Notes: generated from the sequence alone by a model not told the origin. A stretch of 64,000 nt of DNA from Verrucomicrobiales bacterium (GCA_012960505.1 DUBC01000033.1:186001-250000); one strand, 5' to 3'. Positions 1 to 8,556 are shown, counted from the stretch's first letter. Numbers and translations are program-made.

Positions 1-72
1 ACCACAAAGCATTTCCTTTAAGTTGTAGCCTGCATGGTCGCTGGCGATCGCTATGGAGTGAATCTTAGGCAT
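1..72 (-). CDS. rpiB: Ribose-5-phosphate isomerase B, N-terminal 24 codons only
   Basis: Reading the minus strand from the ATG at 72 gives 24 codons that begin MPKIHSIAIASDHAGYNLKE. The SDHAGYxLK stretch is the N-terminal signature of the RpiB/LacA isomerase family, whose members interconvert ribose-5-phosphate and ribulose-5-phosphate in the cytoplasm. The rest of the gene lies beyond the left edge. The start codon is one base after the stop of the phosphatase gene (TAA-A-ATG), so the two are almost certainly co-transcribed and translationally coupled. A LMW phosphatase next to rpiB is also the arrangement in Bacillus subtilis (ywlE-ywlF). Confidence 0.85.
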   Translation of the reverse strand, partial: MPKIHSIAIASDHAGYNLKEMLCG

Positions 73-73
73 T

Positions 74-547
74 TTACGTTAGGCTATTTGTTTTAATGAA
101 ATTAACGAGACTGGGAAGTGATTCATTTAAAAGATTTTTTGTATGCTCATATTCATTGCGATTGCCGCCATAAGGGTCGGGTACGTCCTGATTAGCAATT
201 AACTGATTATCACAAAACTCAGTTACCAGAAAGGTCTTTTCCGATGCTTCAGGGAACACTTTTTGCACAGTGTAGAGGTGACTAGCTGACATGGTGAAAA
301 TGTGACTTGCCCAGTTTATTAGTTCCCGGTCAACAAATTGGCTTTTATTAGATGAAAGATCAATTCCTTCTTCTTTGAGTAGGTCCAGTGTGTATTCGCT
401 GGGTTCTTGCCCCCCTCCAGTGGCTACTCCTGCAGACCGCACATTGAATGATGCTTCATCTTCCTCGGTTATTTTTCGGAACAGGCCTTCGGCCATCGGG
501 CTTCGACAGATGTTACCAGTGCAAATGAATAGAATGGAATAGTTCAA
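74..547 (-). CDS. Low molecular weight protein-tyrosine phosphatase family protein
   Basis: The 157-residue length is normal for the family. The P-loop CTGNICRS (CX5R, near residues 9-16) holds the nucleophilic Cys and the phosphate-binding Arg. The later DPYGG (about residues 123-127) supplies the general-acid Asp. Family members remove phosphate from protein tyrosine, or from protein arginine in the YwlE type; which one applies cannot be told from sequence alone. Many tyrosine-specific members end the acid loop as DPYY, whereas this one reads DPYGG, closer to the YwlE-like branch. It sits at the end of the minus-strand pilT gene group and abuts rpiB. Confidence 0.9.
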   Translation of the reverse strand: MNYSILFICTGNICRSPMAEGLFRKITEEDEASFNVRSAGVATGGGQEPSEYTLDLLKEEGIDLSSNKSQFVDRELINWASHIFTMSASHLYTVQKVFPEASEKTFLVTEFCDNQLIANQDVPDPYGGNRNEYEHTKNLLNESLPSLVNFIKTNSLT

Positions 548-576
548 ATCTTGACGAGAAAATGCTAAATTGAATG

Positions 577-1248
577 CTAATTATTTCTAGTCGATAGTTC
601 TCTGAGTGTATCGTATTGCTGTTTGATACTGTCGTAGGATCCAACGTCCAGTATCCCAGCTCTTTTTAGGCGATCTGCTCGCTCTTTCACATCAATTGTT
701 ATGTCTGCAAATTGCATTGCCAACTTTACGCTTTGAGGGAGCAGGAGTCTGTTTGCTAGATGCAAAGAAATTGTATTATTAATGTTGGGAGAAATGTAAT
801 ATCCAACGGCAAGTTCTTCTCCTTTCCATGGTCCGCTAATGATTGAGGTGGAGGTTCCGTCCATCAGGCTAGACATGGCGCTTTCATTTTCTAACAATCC
901 ATATTCCTTAGCTTTTTTATAGTTTTGCCTAAAAGCATCTCTGAGAAGATTGTTTACAACTTTCGTGTTATTACTGTCTTCTTGAGCTTCTTCGAAAATT
1001 TTATCTATGCTGAATTTTTCTCCTTTGTGCTCTTCTATTTTATGGAGAAGATAAATGGACTGAAAGGTTCTTGATTCAGCTTCGTCATCATCGACAGGTT
1101 TAGCATTGGCACTGTGATCCAATAATTCAGCTATTACGGCTACATTAGCTTCGTATTCTTTGCCTTGATTCCTCCAGTCTTTCCAATAGATGAATCCTAC
1201 TATTACAAAAGCGGTGAAGATTATTTTCCAGAAGTAATCAGCAATCAT
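577..1248 (-). CDS. Hypothetical single-pass membrane protein
   Basis: I do not recognise a family for this 223-residue protein. Residues 5-22 are hydrophobic (IIFTAFVIVGFIYW region) and look like an N-terminal membrane anchor, followed by a charged, mostly helical domain. There is no lipobox and no catalytic motif that I can identify. It lies 41 bases after the second PilT-like gene and 29 bases before the phosphatase gene on the same strand, so it is probably in the same transcription unit. A role connected to the pilus ATPases is possible but only inferred from position. Confidence 0.6.
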   Translation of the reverse strand: MIADYFWKIIFTAFVIVGFIYWKDWRNQGKEYEANVAVIAELLDHSANAKPVDDDEAESRTFQSIYLLHKIEEHKGEKFSIDKIFEEAQEDSNNTKVVNNLLRDAFRQNYKKAKEYGLLENESAMSSLMDGTSTSIISGPWKGEELAVGYYISPNINNTISLHLANRLLLPQSVKLAMQFADITIDVKERADRLKRAGILDVGSYDSIKQQYDTLRELSTRNN

Positions 1249-1289
1249 GAGTTAGTAATTGTATTATTTTATAATAATTGAAGAGTTCT

Positions 1290-2378
1290 TCAAGACTTTG
1301 TCGCGGTTTGGGCTGCATCAAAATTATCCGTAATGTATTCCTCGTCTCGGCAATGAAGTAATGCATCATTTATTGAAATGTGCTTATTAATCAATAAATG
1401 CGACAAACTCTCATCAATTGTGTGCATGCCTTCATGTGTTCCGATTTGAATCAGACCAATCAATTGTTCGAATTTACGTTCGATCATGCATGCCCGGATA
1501 CCATGATTAATTTTCATAATTTCGGATGCCATTACTCTTCCTGGATGATCCTGGCGTTCAATAAGCCTTTGGGAAACGACTGCTTGAAGGCAATTTGATA
1601 ATTGAGTGATAATCATCTCTTGTTGATTCGCGGGAAAAACATCAATCATTCTATCAAGCGATTTTGGTGCATCGATGGTATGTAAAGTGCTAATCACAAG
1701 GTGACCCGTTTCTGCCGCCGTGATGGCTGTGCGTATCGTTTCCAAGTCACGTAATTCACTCACAACAATGATGTCGGGATCCTGTCTAAGAGCGGATCTA
1801 AGAGCATTTGAAAAGCTATGTGTGTCAGGTCCAATTTCGCGTTGTTTTACTAATCCATATCCATGATCAAAAACATACTCAATTGGATCTTCTATTGTTA
1901 CTGCCACGCATGATCTTTCTCTGAGTATTTTTTGTATCATTGAGGCGATAGTTGTTGTCTTGCCTGCTCCTGTGACTCCGGTCACTAATATCAATCCCTG
2001 ACGCAAAGAGCAGAGATCATTTACGGATGGAGCATGACCGAGCTGTTCAAGGCTTGGTATTTCTGTTGGGATGTAGCGAAAAGCGCCTTCTATACTACCC
2101 CTGACATAGTGAGCGTTTGCTCGGAAACGGCCGACGTCTTTTATTGAGATCGAAAAATCGAGCTCAAGATCTTCTTCGAGTCTTGCTCTTTGTGATTCCG
2201 AAATGACACCCAGAACAAGTTCTTTGGCTTCATCTGCATCGAGGTCTTGATCGGAGAGGGCTTCTAACGTGCCGTTTATTCGGCATGCTGGAGGAGCTCC
2301 ACTCGTGATGTGAAGGTCAGAACCGCCTTTGTCACGTGTTTCGGTCAGATAATCTACGATATGGCTTTTTTGACTCAT
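1290..2378 (-). CDS. PilT/PilU-family type IV pilus retraction ATPase (second copy)
   Basis: This is a hexameric secretion-ATPase-family protein of 362 residues when started at the ATG at 2378. That start is 10 bases after the upstream stop and gives the usual N-terminus; a longer in-frame start at 2417 would overlap the upstream gene. It has a GVTGAGKTTT Walker A, an EDPIEYVF Asp box, a Walker B reading DPDIIVVSELRD and a His-box region (TGHLVISTLHT). The Walker B is slightly unusual because the normal Gly before Glu (GEhRD) is Ser. The protein likely powers twitching-pilus retraction as a PilU-like partner of the adjacent PilT copy. Two tandem PilT paralogues are common in bacteria with type IV pili. 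Confidence 0.9.
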   Translation of the reverse strand: MSQKSHIVDYLTETRDKGGSDLHITSGAPPACRINGTLEALSDQDLDADEAKELVLGVISESQRARLEEDLELDFSISIKDVGRFRANAHYVRGSIEGAFRYIPTEIPSLEQLGHAPSVNDLCSLRQGLILVTGVTGAGKTTTIASMIQKILRERSCVAVTIEDPIEYVFDHGYGLVKQREIGPDTHSFSNALRSALRQDPDIIVVSELRDLETIRTAITAAETGHLVISTLHTIDAPKSLDRMIDVFPANQQEMIITQLSNCLQAVVSQRLIERQDHPGRVMASEIMKINHGIRACMIERKFEQLIGLIQIGTHEGMHTIDESLSHLLINKHISINDALLHCRDEEYITDNFDAAQTATKS

Positions 2379-2388
2379 TTTTTTTGAT

Positions 2389-3441
2389 TTAGGAAATGCC
2401 ACGCATCGCGCGGTCAAAGTCGGACTCGTTACCTGAAGCTACGGCTGCAATTTCAGGTGTTAAATTTCCATTCTGAGCAGCTTCTACAAGTGCATGCATG
2501 AAAAGCTTATTGTTAGGGTTGTCTCCGCGCCCAATGAAATCAACTATCTCAGGGATCCTTGATTCACGGATATAATTACGGACAACGCCTGTATTTTCTA
2601 CGTGTTCCGTTATCAGGAATAGGCCATCTGAGGTGGAAGGTAATAAGATTTGGCAGCAGATTCCAATCAGCATATTAGATAAGAGTTGGAGCTGACTTTC
2701 TCGTTCTTCGCTTGGAAATAAATTAGTTAGACGCTCTACGGTTTCTGAAACGTTAGCACTATGAAGAGTTGCCAGTACTAGGTGACCTGTTTCTGCTGCT
2801 TGGAGTGCTATCTGAGCAGTTTCCGGGTCCCTTATTTCACCAAGCAAAATGACATCAGGTGCTTGCCGTAGAGAACTTCTTAATCCCCTGGCAAAAGAAT
2901 CAGTGTCTGTGTGCACTTCTCTTTGTGTGAAGAGTGACTGCTTTGACTCGAACAAATATTCGATAGGGTCCTCGATAGTGACAATATGTTTTGCTGAATT
3001 CTGATTTAGCCATTCCAAACTGGAAGCTAAAGTAGTCGATTTTCCTGATCCCGTTGGACCGGTTATTAGTATGATGCCTGCCGGAGCCATGACCCATCTG
3101 GTTAAAATATCAACTGGCAGACCGAGGCTTTCTAGGTCTGGTATTTCGGTATTTATTTGGCGTAGAACTGCTCCAAGTTTTCCTAAGTGTCGGTGGAGAT
3201 TGACGCGGAAACGAACGCCGTTGTGAGCCACGTAACTTGAGTCTCGGTCCCCATCATATTCTGGATCAGCTCCACATCTTTTCCAAAAAGAATCGATGTC
3301 TTCCTTTTTTATAGGGTCATCCCCGGCGATCATTAGTTGGCCATTAACTTTCATTCGGGCGACACTCCCTTCGCTGAGGAAGATGTCGCTGGCTTTATTT
3401 TCAAAGGCGGTCTTGATTAGGGCCTCAATCATTGAGCTCAT
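2389..3441 (-). CDS. pilT: PilT-family type IV pilus retraction ATPase
   Basis: This is a 350-residue cytoplasmic ATPase. The N-terminal PAS-like domain (about 1-100) is followed by a RecA-like core with Walker A GPTGSGKSTT (128-137), Asp box EDPIEYLF (157-164), canonical Walker B APDVILLGEIRD (194-205) and His box TGHLVLATLHS (218-228). It is the first gene of the minus-strand group that continues with the second PilT copy. Its partners in the window include the Amuc_1098-type secretin at 52150-54576. The exact start could be the first Met or the one three codons later. The region upstream holds repeated TGACA/TGTCA half-sites. Confidence 0.92.
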   Translation of the reverse strand: MSSMIEALIKTAFENKASDIFLSEGSVARMKVNGQLMIAGDDPIKKEDIDSFWKRCGADPEYDGDRDSSYVAHNGVRFRVNLHRHLGKLGAVLRQINTEIPDLESLGLPVDILTRWVMAPAGIILITGPTGSGKSTTLASSLEWLNQNSAKHIVTIEDPIEYLFESKQSLFTQREVHTDTDSFARGLRSSLRQAPDVILLGEIRDPETAQIALQAAETGHLVLATLHSANVSETVERLTNLFPSEERESQLQLLSNMLIGICCQILLPSTSDGLFLITEHVENTGVVRNYIRESRIPEIVDFIGRGDNPNNKLFMHALVEAAQNGNLTPEIAAVASGNESDFDRAMRGIS

Positions 3442-3473
3442 ACTAGCCGACCTTTAACACCCAGTAGCGGATG

Positions 3474-3509
3474 TGACAAGTGTCATTGGTTCATATGACA
3501 TTGCTGTCA
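3474..3509. promoter_or_regulatory. Candidate operator cluster upstream of pilT
   Basis: Thirty-three bases upstream of the pilT start the pentamer TGACA or its complement TGTCA occurs four times: TGACA at 3474-3478, TGTCA at 3481-3485, TGACA at 3496-3500 and TGTCA at 3505-3509. These form two imperfect dyads (TGACA-N2-TGTCA and TGACA-N4-TGTCA), with a TCATATGA palindrome at 3491-3498 overlapping the second. This is the only dense dyad cluster in the 127-base gap. The regulator is unknown. Confidence 0.35.
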
Positions 3510-3568
3510 TGTATCGTTAACTTAATAATTTAAAAGTATTCCTTTTATCCAAATTAATTCTTTGGATC

Positions 3569-5104
3569 TTATTTTCTAGGGTAATCTTGATTCGCTTCTA
3601 GTTCTTCTTTGTTTGGTGTTTCACTAGGGATACCGTCTTTGGGTATATCTAATCCAGCAATCCAAGCGACCGCATTAAGACCCACTTTTCTGAAATTATC
3701 ATCTGCCCAATTATTGTGTACATGTGCTCCAGTGAATCCAAAGCCTCTTCCTGCTCCATTCTCATTTTCTGTTGCCCATACAACGTGCTGTTTCTCTTTC
3801 CTTTCTAGGACTGATGCTCTGACATGAGGGTTGCCGCTATGAGCTCCGTCTCCTCGCTTTAGCGTGTCGACTCCTGGAAGAGCGCTCAGTATTGGAGTGA
3901 TGCCTTTCATGTCAGGGCGGAAACGCATATGATAATACCATTCATCATTGATTTTAAATGGCTGGACTCCGTTTGCGACTGCATGATCAGGAAATGATTT
4001 AAACTCTGGGATCCAGTGAGGATTAACGGACCAGTGAGCTTCAAAAAATCCGCCCATCCAATCCAGGAATTTATCTCCTCCCTGCTTTCCTTTTGGGATT
4101 TCTACAGCGTAATGAATGGAACCAACACCCATGCCCTTTTTCTGATAATGATCAATTTGTCTGAGGTGGAATTTTGCCATGTGGCCACCGCCACCAGTGC
4201 AGAACATAACTAATGCATCAGCATTTTGCATTGCTGTGGGATCTTTAGGCCATCCGTTTTTATACAAGGAGGTCACTACTTTTTCTCCGTAATGAGAGCG
4301 AAGACGTTTTGCTAGTAGAATATTACCCGCATGGTGTTCATGGCTTCCCCATCCGTGCGATCTGGTGCCTGCGTAGAAGCATATTTTCTTGGCATCTTCG
4401 AGTTTTAGTCTCTTTAGCATGATGTCTTTGAACTGTACTTTCATTGGAGGGCCTGCATGAAGTTGAAGTGCCAATAGACCTTGTCTTTTCTTGTTGGGGC
4501 CATTGTCTGTAACTTCTGCCATCAATTTACCATTGATGGATTGTTTAATGTTATATCCTTTTGCAATGATGTGGAATTCATTCCACTCGCCTTTCTTGAT
4601 TGCCTTGTTCAATTCTTTCGGATCTCCGACCGGATCGGCCTGAGTCTTTTTCCCGTCCTCACCTACAGTAACTCTTTGCCCTCTTTTTGCGAAAACGCCT
4701 CCGAACGCTTCTCCGTAAATTGTTCCTGTCCAGTTGTCACCTGCTTCAAAGTCTGATTGATATCCTCCAATTCTCCATTCGTCAGCTTTCCCGTCTAGCT
4801 TGAAGCTTCGAATTTGAATGCCGGAATTTCCTCCCTCGATTTTAAATTTCAGTTTTAGCTCAAAGTCATCAATTTCACCGGCTTCCCAGATGATGAATGT
4901 ATTGCCTCTGGTGGGGTTTTTTGCAGTGGTCTGTCCTGTAATGGCTCCATCCTGAACGCTCCAGAACTTAGGGTCACCATTCCAATTGTTTAATGATTTA
5001 CCGTCAAATATTGGGGCGAATCCGTCAACTTCACCTTCATGGTGGTCTGCGTGCGCGCTGAGTACTGATAGGCTTAAGATTGAGATAAATGTGAGAATTT
5101 TCAT
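3569..5104 (-). CDS. Secreted DUF1080 (3-keto-disaccharide hydrolase-like) and ThuA-like fusion protein
   Basis: I place the start at the ATG at 5104, which gives a clean signal peptide (MKILTFISILSLSVLSAHA) and 511 residues; the longer in-frame extension is Arg/Lys/Ser-rich and runs into the divergent gene. The first half, from FAPIFDGKSLNNWNGD onward, is a DUF1080 domain with its typical concanavalin-like strands (NSGIQIRSF, DNWTGTIYGEAFGG). The second half, from KICFYAGTRSHGWGSHEHHAGN onward, is ThuA-like with a glutamine-amidotransferase-like fold. Families of this kind act on oxidised sugars or polysaccharide-derived substrates in the envelope. The protein is likely periplasmic or secreted; the substrate is unknown. 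Confidence 0.88.
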   Translation of the reverse strand: MKILTFISILSLSVLSAHADHHEGEVDGFAPIFDGKSLNNWNGDPKFWSVQDGAITGQTTAKNPTRGNTFIIWEAGEIDDFELKLKFKIEGGNSGIQIRSFKLDGKADEWRIGGYQSDFEAGDNWTGTIYGEAFGGVFAKRGQRVTVGEDGKKTQADPVGDPKELNKAIKKGEWNEFHIIAKGYNIKQSINGKLMAEVTDNGPNKKRQGLLALQLHAGPPMKVQFKDIMLKRLKLEDAKKICFYAGTRSHGWGSHEHHAGNILLAKRLRSHYGEKVVTSLYKNGWPKDPTAMQNADALVMFCTGGGGHMAKFHLRQIDHYQKKGMGVGSIHYAVEIPKGKQGGDKFLDWMGGFFEAHWSVNPHWIPEFKSFPDHAVANGVQPFKINDEWYYHMRFRPDMKGITPILSALPGVDTLKRGDGAHSGNPHVRASVLERKEKQHVVWATENENGAGRGFGFTGAHVHNNWADDNFRKVGLNAVAWIAGLDIPKDGIPSETPNKEELEANQDYPRK

Positions 5105-5146
5105 TTGTAGCATTTTAGCTCTAGGGCTTGAGCGAGGCAAGCTCTT

Positions 5147-5962
5147 GTGACAAGAGTTAATGAGATGCAAAAAGGAAAAGAATCGCCAGGACTGACTGAA
5201 TCTGCGGATTTTGGTCTTGGATTGGTGATGTTTGATGCTCTTTTGGCTCACTTTGCTGGGCATGAGCATGTTCCTGACCTAGATCCAGCGCTTATTAAAG
5301 CAATACGTCTTGAGTATGAGCGCAGTGAATTTTTCGGGCAAGATATGCGGCATCTTTGGATTATGCTTGAGCGTATTATAACTAAATCGATGCGTGATCC
5401 GGGTAGCAATGAAGATCGGATCAATTTATTGAATCTTGCGTGTGGATATTGTGAAGAAGGTGCTGTTCTCCCAGCTTTCTGGGGACGTTCGGGCAAGAAG
5501 GTTCATCAATTTTCAATAGATTTAAGGGATGCCGAAATTGATAAAGCTAAGCGACGGTACGCTCTCACAGAAAAAATATTTAGGAAGGCAGGGTTACCTG
5601 ACGTTCGTGGATTATCTGCAAGCTCTAAAAGTGTTGAATTTATTGCTGATGATGCAATTCACCTGGCCGGATACGGGCAGATTCCATCTCAATTCAATGT
5701 GATATTTATTAGGCATCAGAACCTTTGGCATGATCGATCCACTTGGCAGAGGATTTACGATTTTGCTTTGAGTCGTCTTACTGATGACGGAATTTTAATC
5801 ATTACATCATATTTTGATAGGGAGCATGACCTCGCTCTTGAGTTAATTAAAATGCTCGGAGGTAATGTTTTGATTAGTGAACGCAATCACTTGTCCAGAG
5901 AACTTTCATATCCCGAAAAATCAATTGATCGCCATGTCGCGGCCATATCTAGAGATCAATAA
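5147..5962 (+). CDS. Class I SAM-dependent methyltransferase-like protein
   Basis: The 271-residue product contains a Rossmann-type motif I, LLNLACGYCEEGAVLPAF (about residues 104-121), with an acidic residue at the end of the next strand (IDLRDAEI), then QFNVIFIRHQNLWHD and a long C-terminal part with DDGILIITSYF. This is the order of motifs I, II and IV-VI in class I methyltransferases. The substrate is unknown. The first possible start is GTG at 5147; ATG at 5165 is an alternative, and neither has a strong ribosome site. The gene is divergent from the DUF1080 gene, with only about 42 bases between starts, so the two promoters must overlap. Confidence 0.7.
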   Translation: MTRVNEMQKGKESPGLTESADFGLGLVMFDALLAHFAGHEHVPDLDPALIKAIRLEYERSEFFGQDMRHLWIMLERIITKSMRDPGSNEDRINLLNLACGYCEEGAVLPAFWGRSGKKVHQFSIDLRDAEIDKAKRRYALTEKIFRKAGLPDVRGLSASSKSVEFIADDAIHLAGYGQIPSQFNVIFIRHQNLWHDRSTWQRIYDFALSRLTDDGILIITSYFDREHDLALELIKMLGGNVLISERNHLSRELSYPEKSIDRHVAAISRDQ

Positions 5963-5982
5963 TTCTAATACGGATTAACGTA

Positions 5983-6867
5983 TTATGGATGCCTTCCCTT
6001 GAAGGTGAGTTCGGCTACTCCTGACTTATCAAGATCACCTTTGCCGTCACTGACAAGTTTATTAAATTGTGCACAAGTAGCATCATTCAGTGGCAAGTTA
6101 ATTCCAACTCCTCTTGCAATGCTGCCAGCGATTCCTGAATCTTTTGCAGCATGCTCCGCGGTGAACCAGGCTTCGTGATCACGAGCGATCATATCTTCAG
6201 CATCAGTCTCAAGGACTCGTGAATTAGCACCTGTTTGTGAGAACACGTTACAAACCATTTCCAAATCAAGACCAAGTGAGTCGGCTAAGCCTAATCCTTC
6301 TGCCAATCCCGCAGTATTAATGTTCATGACCATGTTTACGAGCGCTTTGACTTCGGCTGCTTTGCCGATTTCACCTATATGCTTGAGATTAATGCTCATG
6401 TCTTCAAGTACTGGCTTCATTTTCTCAAAGAGTTCTGCCTTACCTCCAATCATTAGATAGAGCTTACCTTCTCTTGCCTGTGGGATGCTTGAAGCCATGC
6501 AACCTTCTAGTGCCCCTGCTCCTGCGTCTTCTACTGCTTTTGCAACCTCTTGCTGTATTTCTGGAGAAAGAGTGGCACAGTTCACGAAGGTTTTACCTTC
6601 GGCACTCATCAGGAGATTGTCATCATCTGAAAAATAAATGCTTCTCATGGCCTCATCATTTGTAATGACAGTGAAAATGATATCTGATGACTCGGTTACG
6701 TCTGCGAGTTTTTCGGCATGGGAGCATCCAAGCTCTGCTGCTAGTTCCGCTGCTGCGTCTTTATTTATATCATTCACTGATGAGATAGTGTGACCTCGAT
6801 CTTTAAGGTTTCTTGCCATGTTGGCGCCCATACGGCCAATTCCTACAAATCCAATTTTCTGATTCAT
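5983..6867 (-). CDS. NAD(P)-dependent beta-hydroxyacid dehydrogenase (HIBADH/GLYR family)
   Basis: The 294-residue protein starts with an NAD(P)-binding motif IGFVGIGRMGANMARNL. It keeps the family substrate-binding segment GCMASSIPQAREGKLYLMIGG, and the catalytic-Lys helix in KALVNMVMNINTAGLAEGL (about residues 168-186). The family includes 3-hydroxyisobutyrate dehydrogenase, tartronate semialdehyde reductase and glyoxylate/succinic semialdehyde reductases; the exact substrate cannot be assigned. It lies 12 bases after the HTH-metallo-beta-lactamase gene at the end of a long minus-strand gene run, so it is probably co-transcribed with the molybdenum-cofactor genes upstream. Confidence 0.88.
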   Translation of the reverse strand: MNQKIGFVGIGRMGANMARNLKDRGHTISSVNDINKDAAAELAAELGCSHAEKLADVTESSDIIFTVITNDEAMRSIYFSDDDNLLMSAEGKTFVNCATLSPEIQQEVAKAVEDAGAGALEGCMASSIPQAREGKLYLMIGGKAELFEKMKPVLEDMSINLKHIGEIGKAAEVKALVNMVMNINTAGLAEGLGLADSLGLDLEMVCNVFSQTGANSRVLETDAEDMIARDHEAWFTAEHAAKDSGIAGSIARGVGINLPLNDATCAQFNKLVSDGKGDLDKSGVAELTFKGRHP

Positions 6868-6879
6868 GATTAGGTGTGT

Positions 6880-7704
6880 TTAGTTATTTTTAAATTCAGG
6901 GTAAAAGGGGTTATTTGTTTTCTCTTCTCCGATTGATGACATGGGCCCGTGGCCGGGGCAAATCACAGTATCATCAGGTAGAGTAAAAATATATTGCCTG
7001 TTTGTTTTTAATGCATCCATATATGACACCATGCCTCCGCCCATTGATCCAGCAAAAAGCGCATCTCCGACTATTGCAATTGGGCGTTCTAAGCCATTAA
7101 TCACGTAAGTCAATCCTCCTTTAGAATGGCCCCAAGTTAGATGAGACTGAACGGATAGGCTTCCAATCGGAAAATTGTGTTCACCGGCAATGAGTTCGGC
7201 TCCTTCTATGGGCTCTTTTTCACTGACGTAGACTCTGATGGATGGAAAACTAGATTGGAGCCGTGTAAGATCGGCAATATGATCTGTGTGAGTATGAGTT
7301 AAGTAGATAGATTCAAGAATCAGATCATTTAAACGTACGGTTTCAATTAATTGCTCTGAATTGGCGCCAGTATCAAATGCTGCCGCTATTCCATTAGAGC
7401 TGTCCCATACTAGGTATGCATTAACATACATATCAGACCAGTTAGTGTTGTACATTTCAAGCCCTTTGACATTAACCGGTTTTGGATACCAAGACTTTCG
7501 TCCAGCAATAATTAAAGATTCAGGATCCAGATTCAAGTGCGGAGCAATAGAGATGATTGTCGGTTCATCAACTTTACCTTCAAGTAATTCTGTAATTGAT
7601 GTTGAGGATACGCCTGACCTTGCGGCCAACTCTTGAACGGATATTTTGTGTCCGCGCATAGCTTTACCTACAATATCTTCAACAAAATCTTCGATGCTGA
7701 CCAT
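6880..7704 (-). CDS. N-terminal HTH (XRE-like) fused to a metallo-beta-lactamase-fold hydrolase
   Basis: From the ATG at 7704 the protein has 274 residues; an in-frame TTG at 7719 would add five. Residues about 15-70 form a Cro/CI-like helix-turn-helix (SVQELAARSGVSSTSITELL). The remainder is a metallo-beta-lactamase fold of the glyoxalase II type, with the metal motif HTHTDH, a later His in LTWGHSKGGLTYVI, an Asp in IVGDALFAGSMGG, and the final His in CPGHGP. It could be a hydrolase of a thioester or similar small metabolite with its own DNA-binding or multimerising domain. It lies 36 bases after fdhD on the same strand. The fusion is uncommon in my experience. Confidence 0.85.
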   Translation of the reverse strand: MVSIEDFVEDIVGKAMRGHKISVQELAARSGVSSTSITELLEGKVDEPTIISIAPHLNLDPESLIIAGRKSWYPKPVNVKGLEMYNTNWSDMYVNAYLVWDSSNGIAAAFDTGANSEQLIETVRLNDLILESIYLTHTHTDHIADLTRLQSSFPSIRVYVSEKEPIEGAELIAGEHNFPIGSLSVQSHLTWGHSKGGLTYVINGLERPIAIVGDALFAGSMGGGMVSYMDALKTNRQYIFTLPDDTVICPGHGPMSSIGEEKTNNPFYPEFKNN

Positions 7705-7740
7705 ATTCAATATAACCAAAAATTGGTCCCAAGAGTGGAT

Positions 7741-8553
7741 TTAATCTGTGACATTCCCTGAATAAATGTTCATTGTTTGATCTCTCAGGAATCCGATTAA
7801 ATTTTGTCCGGATTTTTCAGCGAATTCAATTGCCAATGAGCTTGGCGCAGAGATTCCGGCAACTGTAGGAATTCCGGCAGCTAAAGATTTTTGCATCAAT
7901 TCAAAAGATATCCTTCCGCTGAGAAGTAAAGTATGATCCGAGAGGGGTAGGAGATTTTCGAGAAGTGCATAGCCTATAACTTTATCGAGTGCGTTGTGCC
8001 TTCCTACATCTTCGCGAATGACAACTATTTCTCCGTTTGGATTGAAGAGGGCGCTGGCATGTAAACCTCCAGTTTTTTTAAATGTTGTTTGTGCTTCGGA
8101 TAATTTGTCCGGATAGCTTACGATTTTTGACCGGCATATTTTATTTTGTCTTTCGATTTTCGGGAAATCTATCATTATCGATTCGATCGTGGCTTTGCCA
8201 CAGATTCCACAACTCGATGAGGTGAATACATGGCGAGTAAGATTCCCAAATTCAAATTTAACTTCTTTAGATAATAGGACGCTCACAAAATTTCCTTTTC
8301 CGAAATCATTTGTAGTAAGGCTTTCGCATTCGGAGATTTCAAATACATCATTTCTACTTTTTATGACTCCTTCGCTGAGAAGGAATCCTGCGGCAAGTTC
8401 ACGATCATGGCCTGGCGTTCGCATGACAATCGCTACATTTTTTTCTTCGACTCGAATTTCTAACGGCTCTTCAATGGCAACGAAGTCATCAACATTTGAA
8501 ACAGAACCCGAACTGTTTTTTCTAATGTTGAATAGTTTTGATGAATCGGTCAC
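7741..8553 (-). CDS. fdhD: Formate dehydrogenase accessory sulfurtransferase FdhD
   Basis: The 270-residue protein carries the FdhD signatures: a central CGICGKATIE with the CxxC cysteines that relay sulfur from a cysteine desulfurase to the molybdenum cofactor, a REDVGRHNALDKVIG motif, and a C-terminal ALAIEFAEKSG-LIGFLR-like segment. It acts in the cytoplasm to sulfurate the bis-MGD cofactor of formate dehydrogenase. The start is a GTG at 8553, four bases past the mobA stop, consistent with translational coupling. No formate dehydrogenase gene lies in the window, so the target enzyme must be elsewhere. Confidence 0.95.
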   Translation of the reverse strand: MTDSSKLFNIRKNSSGSVSNVDDFVAIEEPLEIRVEEKNVAIVMRTPGHDRELAAGFLLSEGVIKSRNDVFEISECESLTTNDFGKGNFVSVLLSKEVKFEFGNLTRHVFTSSSCGICGKATIESIMIDFPKIERQNKICRSKIVSYPDKLSEAQTTFKKTGGLHASALFNPNGEIVVIREDVGRHNALDKVIGYALLENLLPLSDHTLLLSGRISFELMQKSLAAGIPTVAGISAPSSLAIEFAEKSGQNLIGFLRDQTMNIYSGNVTD

Positions 8554-8556
8554 GGG

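Noticed and set aside
2389-2417. Longer start of the second PilT-like gene that overlaps the first
   Set aside because: The extra 13 residues do not match the family, and the ATG at 2378 follows the upstream stop by 10 bases.
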